Counted from the first letter of the stretch, positions 25,183-33,410 are shown. The stretch: 64,000 bases of DNA from Myxococcus xanthus (GCF_006402735.1 NZ_CP017174.1:2793001-2857000), one strand, 5' to 3'. Notes: generated by a model not told the origin, from the sequence alone. Translations and numbers: made by a program.

Positions 25183-26600
25183 GTCTCGAGTCCGAGGATG
25201 AAGGACCGGGCGTCCACGAGCGCACGATGCTGGTGGACCTGCGCCAGCTCCGGCCTTCGCGCCAGGAGCCTCCGCAGGAGTCCCCTGCCTCGCAGGAGCC
25301 ACCCGCCAGGCAGGAGCCACCCGCCAGCCAGGAGCGGCGCTGGCGGCCCTTCGCTTTCCGGAACCTGGAGAAGGTCTCCCGGGCGCAGGGGCTGCTCGCG
25401 GAGCGCTTGCGGTGGCTGACGCCCGCGGACGGCACGTCGGTGGCCGTGGCGGCTCGGCTCAAGGAGCTGTTCGACGCGGAGGTGCGCCTGACGGTGGAGT
25501 CCGTCCAGGTGCGGCCCATGGCGGAGCTGCGGCGCTTCCTGGGCGACCCCACCTTCCTGGCGGTGCTCGCGCCCGGGGCGCTCCAGGGCCGGGCGGTGCT
25601 GGAGGTGGAGCTCGCGCTGGCGCACGTGGCGGTGGACCTGCTGCTGGGCGGCGCCGGTGAGACGGTGGGCCTGCGGCCGCTGACGGACATCGAGGAGGGC
25701 GTGATGGCCTACGTCGTCCTCGAGGGACTCAAGCTGCTGGTGCCGGGGCTACAGGCGGCGGTGCCGCGCCCCCGGTTGGACGGCGTGGCGCGGGGCGTGG
25801 ACGAGGTCTCCGCGCGGCTGGGGGATGATGGCCCCATGCTGGCGGTCCACCTGCACGCGACGCTGGGACCGCACAGCGGCATGGTGCGGCTGGTGGTGCC
25901 CGCGGCGGTGCTGGACGCGGCCGAGCCGGCGGTGGAGAGCACGCAGCGGCGGGCCCGGGGGAAGGCGGACCTGGAGGCCTTCGCGAGCCGCCTGTCGGCG
26001 GTGCGCAGCTGGCTGCGCGCGGAGATTGGCTCGGCGGAGATTTCCGGCCAGGACCTGGCGAGCCTGCGGGTGAAGGACGTGCTGCTGTTGGATGCGCTGT
26101 CAGCGCGCCCGGACAAGGGCGAGCCGGGCACCGCGCGGCTGCGGGTGGGGAAGGGGACGGCGGGGTGGGCCGAGGCGGAGGTGTTCGTCGGCGAGGACGG
26201 GCGCTACCAGGCGCGCATCTCCGACTTCGTTCAGGGAGAGCCGGGCCACCCGGGCTCCGCGGACGGGGCGAGCGCGGAGCCTGCGGATGAAGAAGAGGAC
26301 TTCACGAACCCGGAGTTGGACGTGCCTCCGGAACTGGAAGGGGCGGCCTTGGACGATGTGAGCAAGCCGGACGGAAGCGACCTGCTCGGAGACGTGCCCC
26401 TGCAGATTGCGGTGGAGCTGGCGCGCGTGCCTGTCACCGCGCAGCAGGTGGTGGGGCTGCGCACCGGTCAGGTCCTCGAGCTGAACCGGGGGCCGGGAGA
26501 GCCGGTGGAACTGTCCGTCAACGGCAAGGTGGTGGCCCGGGGGGAACTGGTGGAGTTGGAAGGCCAGCTCGGCGTGCGCATCATCACCCTGGCGAGCTGA
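25179..26600 (+). CDS. sctQ: T3SS C-ring protein SctQ (YscQ/FliN-M family)
   Basis: A 473-residue protein. The C-terminal 75 residues form a clear SpoA domain (DVPLQIAVELARVPVTAQQVVGL, then LNRGPGEPVELSVNGKVVARGEL). A second, more divergent SpoA-like region lies around 320-380. The long N-terminal part includes tandem Pro/Gln/Ser repeats (QEPPA type, residues 27-50). It would build the cytoplasmic C-ring or sorting platform with SctL and the FliG-like protein. It overlaps sctP by 4 bp. Confidence 0.9.
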   Translation: MSLESEDEGPGVHERTMLVDLRQLRPSRQEPPQESPASQEPPARQEPPASQERRWRPFAFRNLEKVSRAQGLLAERLRWLTPADGTSVAVAARLKELFDAEVRLTVESVQVRPMAELRRFLGDPTFLAVLAPGALQGRAVLEVELALAHVAVDLLLGGAGETVGLRPLTDIEEGVMAYVVLEGLKLLVPGLQAAVPRPRLDGVARGVDEVSARLGDDGPMLAVHLHATLGPHSGMVRLVVPAAVLDAAEPAVESTQRRARGKADLEAFASRLSAVRSWLRAEIGSAEISGQDLASLRVKDVLLLDALSARPDKGEPGTARLRVGKGTAGWAEAEVFVGEDGRYQARISDFVQGEPGHPGSADGASAEPADEEEDFTNPELDVPPELEGAALDDVSKPDGSDLLGDVPLQIAVELARVPVTAQQVVGLRTGQVLELNRGPGEPVELSVNGKVVARGELVELEGQLGVRIITLAS

Positions 26601-26694
26601 GTCCCAGTCGGGGCAGGGCAGGCGAGCAGGAGCGGCCGGCCGGGCGTGGGCCCGTGGCGGTCCTCCGGCCGATGCACTAGCCTCGCGCCCAGCC

Positions 26695-27414
26695 ATGGCA
26701 GTCCTCCGTCCCCCCCTCATGCGCCTGTTGCTTGGTGCCGCGCTGGTGTTCGCGCCGCCCGCCGCCATGGCCCAGGCTCCGTCCACGTCCGCGCCAGCCG
26801 CAGCCACCGTGAATCCGGTGGTGCCCCCCGCGGCACTGGCCCAGCCTCCGGCACCAGCGGTTGCTTCGCCCGCGACGCCAGCACCGGCCGCGGAGAAGGC
26901 GGACCCCAAGGCCGACGTCGAGTTGCTGGAAGCGGACCGGGCCCTTGACGCGGAGCTGTCTGCTCGCGAGTCCGCGAAGGCGGCCCGGAGCGGCGCGGGC
27001 GGGGACACCCTGTCGGAGTCCGAGGAAACGGACAGCCTGGGCTGGACGCTGGTGCGCACGCTGCTCGTGCTGGGCGTGGTGGTGGCGTCCATCTACCTCA
27101 CGCTGAACGTGGGCCTGCGCAAGCTGATGGGGCTCCAGGGGGCGGCTGCGGGCCGTCAGCCCCTGGTCTCCGTGGTGGAGCGGCTGCCCCTGGACCAGCG
27201 CCGCAGCCTGTTCGTGGTGAAGGCCGCGGACGAATACCTGCTGTTGGGCGGCGGCGAGGGCGGCTTGCAACTGTTGTCGAAGCTGGATGTGGAGGCGGTG
27301 GAGCGCATCCGCGCGCAGCGCCCGCAGACGAATGCAGTTCCACTGAGCCCATTCCTCCAGAAGCTCCTCTCCCGCCGCAGTGGTGGCCCGCCTTCCCAGC
27401 CCCCCGGCTCCTGA
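26695..27414 (+). CDS. FliO-like export-gate assembly protein
   Basis: A 239-residue protein with a signal-peptide-like N-terminus (LLLGAALVFAPPAAMAQ), a Pro/Ala-rich periplasmic linker, one membrane span (TLVRTLLVLGVVVASIYLTLN, about 118-140) and a C-terminal cytoplasmic domain with LVSVVERLPLDQRRSLFVVKA then YLLLGGGEGGLQLLSKLD, the FliO signature. In flagella FliO helps assemble the FliP ring. It lies immediately before sctR (FliP homologue), as in flagellar operons; most non-flagellar T3SS lack it. A TAGCCT box sits 11 nt before the ATG. Confidence 0.85.
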   Translation: MAVLRPPLMRLLLGAALVFAPPAAMAQAPSTSAPAAATVNPVVPPAALAQPPAPAVASPATPAPAAEKADPKADVELLEADRALDAELSARESAKAARSGAGGDTLSESEETDSLGWTLVRTLLVLGVVVASIYLTLNVGLRKLMGLQGAAAGRQPLVSVVERLPLDQRRSLFVVKAADEYLLLGGGEGGLQLLSKLDVEAVERIRAQRPQTNAVPLSPFLQKLLSRRSGGPPSQPPGS

Positions 27415-27419
27415 CGACC

Positions 27420-28250
27420 GTGCCCGTGAACCTCCCTTCCTCCGCCCGTTCCCGTCTCCCGCGCGTCCCGCCCTGGCTGTTCGCGGCGGTGGTCGCCGTT
27501 CATCCGTTCGCCGCGCTCGCTCAGAAGCGCGGGGGCGCGGCCATCCCCGACTCGGTGGTCAACGAGGCCGTCAACAGCGACTCGTTCGCCTCGCGCCCGC
27601 TCATCCTCATCCTGGCGCTCGCGGCCATGGGACTGGTGCCCTTCGCGTTGATGATGGCGACCAGCTTCGTGAAGATTTCGGTGGTGCTCTCCATCGTCCG
27701 CTCGGCGCTGGGCACGCAGCAGATTCCGCCCACCCAGGTCATCACCGGCCTGGCCATCATCCTCACCGTCTACATCATGGCCCCGGTGGGCCAGCAGATG
27801 TACCGCGCGGCCGGCCTGGACATCTGGGCCAAGGGCCCCGGCGTGTTCTCCTCGGAGACGGTGGGCTCGATGCTGGGCGCGGCCAACAAGTCCAAGGAGC
27901 CGCTGCGTGAGTGGCTCATCAAGAAGGTCACCACCAAGGACCGGGCGCTCTTCTTCAACCTCGCCAAGAAGATGCGCAAGGGCGAGGACCGCGACGCCGT
28001 GGAGAGCAATGACTTCATGGTCATCATCCCGGCGTTCGTGGTGTCCGAACTCAAGGAGGCCTTCCAGATAGGCTTCCTCTTGTTCGTGCCGTTCATCGTC
28101 ATCGACATGGTGGTGGCCAACATCCTGCTGGCGCTCGGCATGCACATGTTGTCGCCGACCACCATCTCCATGCCGTTCAAGCTGCTGCTGTTCGTGCTCG
28201 TGGATGGCTGGTATCTCATCGCCAAGGGCCTGGTCGTCGGCTACCTGTAG
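27420..28250 (+). CDS. sctR: T3SS export-gate protein SctR (YscR/FliP family)
   Basis: A 276-residue membrane protein. GTG codons at 27420 and 27426 are both possible starts. The N-terminal 40 residues resemble a cleavable signal peptide, a flagellar FliP trait. Four membrane segments are predicted; the family core MMATSFVKISVVLSIVRSALGTQQ and the C-terminal MVIIPAFVVSELKEAFQIGFLLFVPFIVID are strongly conserved. It forms the pentameric ring of the export gate with SctS and SctT. Confidence 0.95.
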   Translation: MPVNLPSSARSRLPRVPPWLFAAVVAVHPFAALAQKRGGAAIPDSVVNEAVNSDSFASRPLILILALAAMGLVPFALMMATSFVKISVVLSIVRSALGTQQIPPTQVITGLAIILTVYIMAPVGQQMYRAAGLDIWAKGPGVFSSETVGSMLGAANKSKEPLREWLIKKVTTKDRALFFNLAKKMRKGEDRDAVESNDFMVIIPAFVVSELKEAFQIGFLLFVPFIVIDMVVANILLALGMHMLSPTTISMPFKLLLFVLVDGWYLIAKGLVVGYL

Positions 28251-28262
28251 GGAAAGGGCTCC

Positions 28263-28526
28263 ATGAATCAGCTCACGTTCATCACTCAGGAGGCCCTGTT
28301 CCTGGTGCTCGTCGCGTCGGCGCCGCCGGTGCTGATGAGCCTGTTGGTGGGGTTCATCATCTCCCTGTTCCAGGCCACCACGCAGATCCAGGAGCAGACG
28401 CTCACCTTCGCGCCGAAGGTCGTCGCCGTGTTCGGCGTCCTCGCGTTGGCCGGTCCCTGGATTGGAAGCCAGTTGGTGCGCTTCACGTTCCACGTCTTCG
28501 ACAGGTTCCCCGCGCTCATCAAATGA
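28263..28526 (+). CDS. sctS: T3SS export-gate protein SctS (YscS/FliQ family)
   Basis: An 87-residue protein with two membrane helices (LFLVLVASAPPVLMSLLVGFI and VVAVFGVLALAGPWIGSQL) separated by the conserved SLFQATTQIQEQTLTFAPK loop. Length and sequence match FliQ/YscS fully. It overlaps the next gene by 4 bp (ATGA). Confidence 0.95.
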   Translation: MNQLTFITQEALFLVLVASAPPVLMSLLVGFIISLFQATTQIQEQTLTFAPKVVAVFGVLALAGPWIGSQLVRFTFHVFDRFPALIK

Positions 28527-29341
28527 ACGTCGCGGACCTCGTCGCAGAGCTGGGCACCCGGGCCAACGTCTCGGCCGTCATCTTCACGGTGGCGCTGGTG
28601 ATGTGCCGGGTGATGCCCGTGCTCATCTTCAGCCCCTTCCTGGGCGGCGAGGTGGTCCCCACCGAGCTGAAGATGGGCGTCGGGCTGACGCTCTCCATCG
28701 TCCTCTATCCGCTCATCGCGGGCTCGGTGACGTCCATCCCCCTGAGCGCCCTGCCGTACATCGCGCTGATGGCGAAGGAGGTGTTCGTCGGCTTCACCAT
28801 CGCCTTCGTCGTCAACACGCTGTTCGAAGCGGCGCGCGTGGCCGGCAACCTGGTGGACACCATGTCCGGCAGCAACAACGCGCAGCTGTACGTGCCCCAG
28901 CTCGGGCAGCAGGTGACGTTGTTCTCCAGCTTCAAGGTGCAGCTGGCGGTGGTGCTGTTCCTCACGCTGAACGGGCACCACCTGGTCATCGAGGCGCTGG
29001 CGGACAGCCTGGTGGCGGTGCCGCTGGACGGCTTCCCGCGCTTCCACGACGGGCCGTGGCCCTTCTTCGACCTGATGATTCGCGTGTTCGCGGACCTGCT
29101 CAAGGTGAGCCTGTCGCTGGCCGCTCCGGCGATGCTGGCGACCTTCCTCACCGACGTGGCGCTGGGCGCCATCAACCGCGTGGCGCCGCAAATCCAGGTG
29201 TTCTTCATCTCCATGTCCGTCAAGCCCCTGGTGAGCGTGCTGCTCGTCTTCCTGGTGCTCGGCGCCTTGATGGACCGCATGCAGGGGGAGATGGTCATCA
29301 TGCTGCGGACCCTCAACCAAGCCCTGCGGCTCTTGTCCTGA
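28523..29341 (+). CDS. sctT: T3SS export-gate protein SctT (YscT/FliR family)
   Basis: A 272-residue protein with about six membrane segments. Family landmarks are MCRVMPVLIFSPFLGGEVVP, the FVGFTIAFVVNTLFEAARVAG stretch, DTMSGSNNAQLYVP (a variant of the gate motif DxQ/GxxxA) and LLKVSLSLAAPAMLATFLTDV. It closes the top of the export gate. The arrangement R-S-T-U matches most T3SS operons. Confidence 0.93.
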   Translation: MNVADLVAELGTRANVSAVIFTVALVMCRVMPVLIFSPFLGGEVVPTELKMGVGLTLSIVLYPLIAGSVTSIPLSALPYIALMAKEVFVGFTIAFVVNTLFEAARVAGNLVDTMSGSNNAQLYVPQLGQQVTLFSSFKVQLAVVLFLTLNGHHLVIEALADSLVAVPLDGFPRFHDGPWPFFDLMIRVFADLLKVSLSLAAPAMLATFLTDVALGAINRVAPQIQVFFISMSVKPLVSVLLVFLVLGALMDRMQGEMVIMLRTLNQALRLLS

Positions 29342-29363
29342 GCCTCTTCATCCGGGACGCGCC

Positions 29364-30443
29364 ATGTCGGACGAGAGCGGCGAAAAAACAGAAGAGCCAT
29401 CCCAGAAGAAGCTGGATGACTCACGCAAGAAGGGGCAGGTCTGGAAGAGCAAGGACCTCAGCGGCGTGGGTGTGCTCGTGGTGGGGCTGGCTGCCGTCAA
29501 AGGCAGCTGGGACATGCTGGAGACGGAGCTGACGTCGCTCTTCCTGTTCTCCTTCGACCACCTGACGAACCCGGTGGACCTGTCGGTCGCCACCGGGCAG
29601 CTGCTCTACCTGGGCGTGCGAGCGGTGGTGCTGGTGTCGTTGCCGGTGCTGGCGGGCGGGGCCATTGTCGGCGGACTGTTGGAGTACCTCCAGGTGGGGA
29701 CGCTCTTCACCATGGATCCGCTGATGCCCAAGATGGAGAAGCTCAACCCCATCCAGGGCATGAAGAACCTGTTCAACAAGAAGGCGATTGTTGAACTGCT
29801 GAAGAACCTCATCAAAATCTCCGTCACCGCCTACGTCGTCTACGGCGTGGTGCGCGACTCCATGCCCATGGTGGTCGAAACGTTGCGGCAGGACACGCGC
29901 GGCATCATGGCCATCATGGGAGAACTGGTGACGCGCGTCGCCACGCGGGTGGCGCTCCTCTTCGTCCTCTTCGGCGTCTTCGACGTCTGGTGGCAGCGCA
30001 AGTCCTTCATGAAGGACATGATGATGACGAAGGAGGAGGTGAAGAAGGAGTACAAGCAGAGCGAGGGCGACCCGCACCACAAGGCCAAGCGCAAGGAGCT
30101 GCACCAGGAAATCATGGAGGGGGCGCAGATGGAGGCCGTGCGTGACGCCGACGTCATCGTCACCAACCCGGACCACGTGGCGGTGGCTCTCAAGTACGAC
30201 CGGGAGAAGGACGGCGCGCCGCGCGTGCTGGCCCGGGGCATCGACTTCAAGGCCGAGCGCATCAAGGCCATTGCCCGCGAGCAGGACGTGCCCACGCTGC
30301 GCAACGTGCCCCTGGCCCACGCCCTGCTGCGGGTGGAGGTGGGGCACGAAGTCCCGGAGGAGCTGTACGACGCGGTCGCCGAGGTCCTCAACTTCGTCTA
30401 CGGCTTGAAGTCCGGCCAGCCGGTCCCCGAGGGCCGCGCGTGA
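29364..30443 (+). CDS. sctU: T3SS switch protein SctU (YscU/FlhB family)
   Basis: A 359-residue protein. It begins with the family motif SGEKTEEPSQKKLDDSRKKG, has four membrane segments to about 210, and then the cytoplasmic linker and autocleavage domain. The cleavage site reads NPDH (268-271) rather than the common NPTH; N, P and H, the residues thought to drive cleavage, are present. The C-terminal part (PEELYDAVAEVLNFVYGL) is standard. Cleavage switches export from early to late substrates, with SctP. Confidence 0.95.
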   Translation: MSDESGEKTEEPSQKKLDDSRKKGQVWKSKDLSGVGVLVVGLAAVKGSWDMLETELTSLFLFSFDHLTNPVDLSVATGQLLYLGVRAVVLVSLPVLAGGAIVGGLLEYLQVGTLFTMDPLMPKMEKLNPIQGMKNLFNKKAIVELLKNLIKISVTAYVVYGVVRDSMPMVVETLRQDTRGIMAIMGELVTRVATRVALLFVLFGVFDVWWQRKSFMKDMMMTKEEVKKEYKQSEGDPHHKAKRKELHQEIMEGAQMEAVRDADVIVTNPDHVAVALKYDREKDGAPRVLARGIDFKAERIKAIAREQDVPTLRNVPLAHALLRVEVGHEVPEELYDAVAEVLNFVYGLKSGQPVPEGRA

Positions 30444-30486
30444 GCGGGCCGGGTGTGGCTATCATGCAGGGACAGCGGGGCCTCCC

Positions 30487-30771
30487 ATGAGTGACGACGC
30501 CGAAATCGCCATCGCGTTGAAGTACGACAAGGAGAAGGACGGCGCGCCGCGCGTGGTGGCCAAGGGCATGCGGCTCAAGGCGGAGAAGATTCGCGAGATT
30601 GCCCGCGAGCACAACATCCCCCTCATGCGGAACGTGAACCTGGCCAATGCCCTCTACCGGGTGGAGGTGGGCCAGGAGGTCCCCGAGGAGCTGTATGACG
30701 CCGTGGCCGAGGTCCTGAACTTCGTCTACGAGCTGCAACGGGAGCAGGCGGCCGCGGCCGCCAGGCGCTAG
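30487..30771 (+). CDS. Stand-alone FlhB C-terminal domain (FlhX-like)
   Basis: A 94-residue protein whose whole length matches the part of SctU that follows the NPDH site: ALKYDKEKDGAPRVVAKGMRL then LYRVEVGQEVPEELYDAVAEVL, roughly two-thirds identical to SctU by eye. It has no membrane segment and no cleavage site. In some flagellated bacteria a similar protein (FlhX) can substitute for the cleaved FlhB C-terminal fragment. The ORF is intact and begins exactly where the cleaved fragment would, so I read it as a working paralogue, not a fragment. It lies 43 bp after sctU. Confidence 0.85.
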   Translation: MSDDAEIAIALKYDKEKDGAPRVVAKGMRLKAEKIREIAREHNIPLMRNVNLANALYRVEVGQEVPEELYDAVAEVLNFVYELQREQAAAAARR

Positions 30772-30818
30772 GGGGGCTGGACGTCCCCCACCCATCTGGA
30801 GTGAGGTTCGGTATCACG

Positions 30819-31298
30819 ATGGCCAGAATCAACAATCCGCCTCCGAATACGTCCCTGTGGCCCTGGGGCGGTCCCCGCAGCGTCCGCGAGCGGCTCGTCG
30901 ACCCGGCGCAGGTCGACCGGAAGAAGCTCCGCAAGACGGGCAACCCGAAGAACCCGGCGCTCGCGTCCGCGGCGCTGCTGGACTTCATCGGGCCGGCGCA
31001 CTCCTCGGAGGAGCTCCGCCTGCCGCTGCCGCCGCACCCCGGCGGGCATGAGGCGGACCTGGAGAGATTCAGCGACCGGCCCCACCTGTCCAGCGTGGCG
31101 GGCCGGGGGCACGAGGACCAGCGCCGGATGCTGGAGCGGGGCCTGGGCAAGGTGAAGGCGGCCCCGGACCGGTTGGAGCGGCTCAAGGCGCTGCTGCACC
31201 GCGAATCCGCCATGCTCTCCCTGGTGGATCAGGTGAACGAGGAGACGAAGGAGATCATCCGCCGCATGTGGGACGCGCAGAAGGACGAGGGCTACTAG
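30819..31298 (+). CDS. T3SS-locus protein of unknown function
   Basis: A 159-residue protein. I chose the ATG at 30819; a GTG 18 nt upstream in the same frame is possible. The N-terminus (MARINNPPPNTSLWPWGGPRS) is Pro/Trp-rich and lacks a signal peptide; the C-terminal 60 residues are helical (RLERLKALLHRESAMLSLVDQVNEE then EIIRRMWDAQK). It is followed after 4 bp by a SycD-like gene, so it may be a substrate or a partner of that chaperone. No family is recognised. Confidence 0.65.
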   Translation: MARINNPPPNTSLWPWGGPRSVRERLVDPAQVDRKKLRKTGNPKNPALASAALLDFIGPAHSSEELRLPLPPHPGGHEADLERFSDRPHLSSVAGRGHEDQRRMLERGLGKVKAAPDRLERLKALLHRESAMLSLVDQVNEETKEIIRRMWDAQKDEGY

Positions 31299-31302
31299 CG
31301 TC

Positions 31303-31779
31303 ATGGCGGTCCTGGACCCGGATGATCCGAAGGACGAGGCGAAGCTGGACACGCTTCTGCAGCGCTGGGCGGATGGCAAGGCCACGCTGCGGGACGTGCG
31401 TGGCTACTCGGACGAAGAGCTCTACGCCATCGCCAAGACGGCCTACTACTTCTTCTATCAAGGCCGGGTGAGCGAGGCGCGCACGCTCTTCCAGGGCCTG
31501 TATGCCGTCAACCCGACGGATGCCTACTTCGCCAAGGCCCTGGGCGTGGTGGAGATGGCGGCTGGGAACGGGCAGGGGGCGCTGGCGGCCTTCGACGTGG
31601 CCGCCAAGCTGACGCCGCATGATCCGTCCGTCTACGTGGGGCGCGCGGAAGTGAAGCTGGCCATGGGCCAGAAGCCCCAGGCGCTGGAGGACCTGCGCCG
31701 GGCGGCGGCGATGCAGCCGGGGGATGACCCCGTGGTGCGCAAGGCGGCGGCCATGATCTCCGCCCTGAGCCGCCGCTGA
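31303..31779 (+). CDS. TPR protein, SycD/LcrH-like T3SS chaperone
   Basis: A 158-residue protein with about three TPRs (AIAKTAYYFFYQGRVSEARTLF, YFAKALGVVEMAAGNGQGALAAF, VYVGRAEVKLAMGQKPQALEDL). The YQGR(V/Y)xEAxxLF pattern and NPTDAYF segment match the class II chaperone family. It is closely related to the TPR proteins at 34842 and 36024. Two genes of unknown function follow it and are likely clients. Confidence 0.88.
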   Translation: MAVLDPDDPKDEAKLDTLLQRWADGKATLRDVRGYSDEELYAIAKTAYYFFYQGRVSEARTLFQGLYAVNPTDAYFAKALGVVEMAAGNGQGALAAFDVAAKLTPHDPSVYVGRAEVKLAMGQKPQALEDLRRAAAMQPGDDPVVRKAAAMISALSRR

Positions 31780-31872
31780 GGGCCGCATTTCACATCCGGA
31801 ATCGACTGTTCTTCCGGGGAGTCTGGTAGGCTGCCCGACGCTCAATTCTTCGTCGTCAGGGAGGTCGTTGAC

Positions 31873-32454
31873 ATGTCGAACCCGAATCCTGATCCGCGCG
31901 TTCCCGCCCAGATGCCTCCGGAGGCCCCGCCCGAACTGGTCGCCAAGCGCGAGCGTCTCGTCACCGAGCTGGAGAACCAGGCGAAGTCCGCGACGGGTAC
32001 GCTGCAGCAGGTGATGCGGAAGATGTCCGCGCTGCTGGGCAACACCAAGCCCGGTGCTTCGCTGAGCTTCCAGCTCTACCAGGACGTGAAGGACGCCTTT
32101 ACCCGGCACCTGAACGAGGCGACGAAGACGCCCGCCCTGGCCACCATGCCGCCCGTGCTGGTGGAGTCCGTGGAGTGGATGCAGGCGTACCTGAACGCCC
32201 GCGGCTTCTCCACCGACGAAGCCGCTGCCGCCGCGCCCGCCGCCACGGCGGCTCCGGCCGCCGCGCCCAAGGCCCCCGCCGGGCCGGGTGGTGCGAAGGA
32301 CGCCTTTGAGACGAGCAGCAAGAAGCACGCCTCGTTGACGGGTGACGTGCCGCCTCCGCCGGCCGCGCCGCCGGACGTCAAGGCCGAGCAGAAGGACCTG
32401 GAGTCCTTCAAGGCCTGGATGAAGAACCCCAGCCTGGGCAAGCTCAAGGGCTAG
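31873..32454 (+). CDS. Ala/Pro-rich T3SS-locus protein, candidate substrate
   Basis: A 193-residue protein without a signal peptide. Residues 1-25 are Asn/Pro/Ala-rich and disordered, as T3SS export signals often are; 25-115 are helical (LVAKRERLVTELENQAKSATG, SLSFQLYQDVKDAFTRHLNEATK), then an Ala/Pro linker and a Lys-rich C-terminus. A GGGAGG site lies 8 nt before the ATG. It follows the SycD-like chaperone at 31303. I infer an exported protein, but no family is recognised. Confidence 0.65.
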   Translation: MSNPNPDPRVPAQMPPEAPPELVAKRERLVTELENQAKSATGTLQQVMRKMSALLGNTKPGASLSFQLYQDVKDAFTRHLNEATKTPALATMPPVLVESVEWMQAYLNARGFSTDEAAAAAPAATAAPAAAPKAPAGPGGAKDAFETSSKKHASLTGDVPPPPAAPPDVKAEQKDLESFKAWMKNPSLGKLKG

Positions 32455-32486
32455 TCGCACCGCGTCGGCGCCTGGGCCCGAGGGAC

Positions 32487-32514
32487 GCAACTTGGGGCCC
32501 GGCGCCGACGATAA
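32487..32514 (+). promoter_or_regulatory. Weaker sigma-28-like promoter candidate
   Basis: GCAA, 16 nt, GACGATAA (32507-32514), 39 nt before a GTG start. It has the ATAA core and the same upstream tetramer as the two exact GCCGATAA sites in the locus, but the -10 differs at one base (A for C at its second position) and the spacing is one longer. Confidence 0.3.
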
Positions 32515-32553
32515 CTCCCTCGAGACGTTCTTTTCTTCCGAGGAGATTTCCCC

Positions 32554-32931
32554 GTGACCACCAAGATTGCGAACAACGCGTCCGCGACGACGCGCAAGTC
32601 GACGACGACGACCCCCGAGGCCCAGAAGCAGGCGTGGGAAGGCGTGCTGAACTCCGCCGTGGACCGGATGAACGAGCCGGAGATCAAGGGCAGCCTCCAG
32701 TACCTGGGCGAAGGCCGGATCAACACGGTGAAGGAGAAGGTCCAGGGCGAGATGGAGGCCTTCGTCAAGAGCAACCCGAACGCCTCCGCCGACGACGTCA
32801 AGTCGCACGCCGAGTCGACGACGAAGAAGCACGAGACGAACGCGATGTTCCAGAAGATGCGGGACGACAACTTCTTCGGGAAGCTGATGAGCCGTCGCAA
32901 GGAGCTCCTCAAGGACATGTGGGGCGAGTAG
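32554..32931 (+). CDS. Small T3SS-locus protein, candidate substrate
   Basis: A 125-residue protein read from a GTG with GAGGAGA 8 nt upstream. Its first 25 residues are Thr/Ser/Asn-rich (MTTKIANNASATTRKSTTTT), as in many T3SS export signals; the rest is helical and charged (AWEGVLNSAVDRMNEPEIKG, then KEKVQGEMEAFVKSNPNASAD). No Cys, no signal peptide. It ends just before a strong terminator. The function is unknown. Confidence 0.7.
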   Translation: MTTKIANNASATTRKSTTTTPEAQKQAWEGVLNSAVDRMNEPEIKGSLQYLGEGRINTVKEKVQGEMEAFVKSNPNASADDVKSHAESTTKKHETNAMFQKMRDDNFFGKLMSRRKELLKDMWGE

Positions 32932-32971
32932 CTCGACTGCGAGCGGCCCCGCCGCACGCCTGTCCTTGAAG

Positions 32972-33010
32972 CCGCCGCCCGGGTCTCTGACCGGGGCGGC
33001 GGTTTTGCTT
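32972..33010 (+). terminator. Intrinsic terminator after the sctI-to-32931 gene run
   Basis: CCGCCGCCCGG pairs with CCGGGGCGGCGG (one bulge) around an 8-nt loop, followed by TTTTGCTTT. It ends the plus-strand transcription unit and protects the convergent needle-like gene. Confidence 0.8.
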
Positions 33011-33061
33011 TGCGGGGTGCTGGGGAAGGGGAGTGGGCGGCGCGGCGAGTCGCTCAAGCCC

Positions 33062-33103
33062 GCAAAAGCAAGGAGCCGGCATCCCGTGAGGGAAGCCGGC
33101 TCC
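33062..33103 (-). terminator. Terminator of needle-like gene copy A
   Basis: A perfect 9-bp stem GGAGCCGGC/GCCGGCTCC with further TCCC/GGGA pairing inside, followed on the minus strand by TTGCTTTTGC. It lies 25 bp after the stop codon. Confidence 0.8.
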
Positions 33104-33127
33104 GAGAGTCGCGTTACAGCGGCAGGA

Positions 33128-33352
33128 TTAGATCTTGCCGATGACGGACATCGCGATCTCGTTGAGCTTCTTCATCAGGTTGGCCACGAAGGCGGTGGCC
33201 TCCTGCTGCTTCTGGAGCATCAGCTGCGCCTCGGCGCGCTCACGGTCCGGACCCGTCAGACCGGAGAGGGACTTCTGCTCGAGGGCGGAGAGACCCTGGC
33301 TGGCTCCGAGGGCCTTCGTGGCGGCGGCGGCGGCGGTGGTGGCGGTGGTCAT
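33128..33352 (-). CDS. Needle-like 74-residue protein, copy A
   Basis: A 74-residue protein on the minus strand, against the surrounding T3SS genes. Ala/Thr-rich N-terminus, then helix, a short GLTGPDRER turn near 31-39, then a long amphipathic helix ending MKKLNEIAMSVIGKI. Size, helix-turn-helix plan and the final I-x-K-I ending recall SctF needle subunits (YscF ends LQKI). A GGAGAA ribosome site lies 5 nt before the ATG. The protein is identical to copy B. Myxococcus T3SS-like systems have been called needle-less, so this is a candidate needle or filament subunit, not a proven one. It could instead be a small secreted regulator. Confidence 0.75.
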   Translation of the reverse strand: MTTATTAAAAATKALGASQGLSALEQKSLSGLTGPDRERAEAQLMLQKQQEATAFVANLMKKLNEIAMSVIGKI

Positions 33353-33410
33353 GGCGTTCTCCAGAAAGTTTGGGAAGCGGGTGGTTTGCGGCGGCGCTGC
33401 TTACAAAAGG

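Noticed and set aside
30487..30771. Truncated sctU pseudogene
   Set aside because: The frame is intact, has its own start and stop, keeps the conserved residues and begins exactly at the natural cleavage fragment, so it reads as a functional domain.
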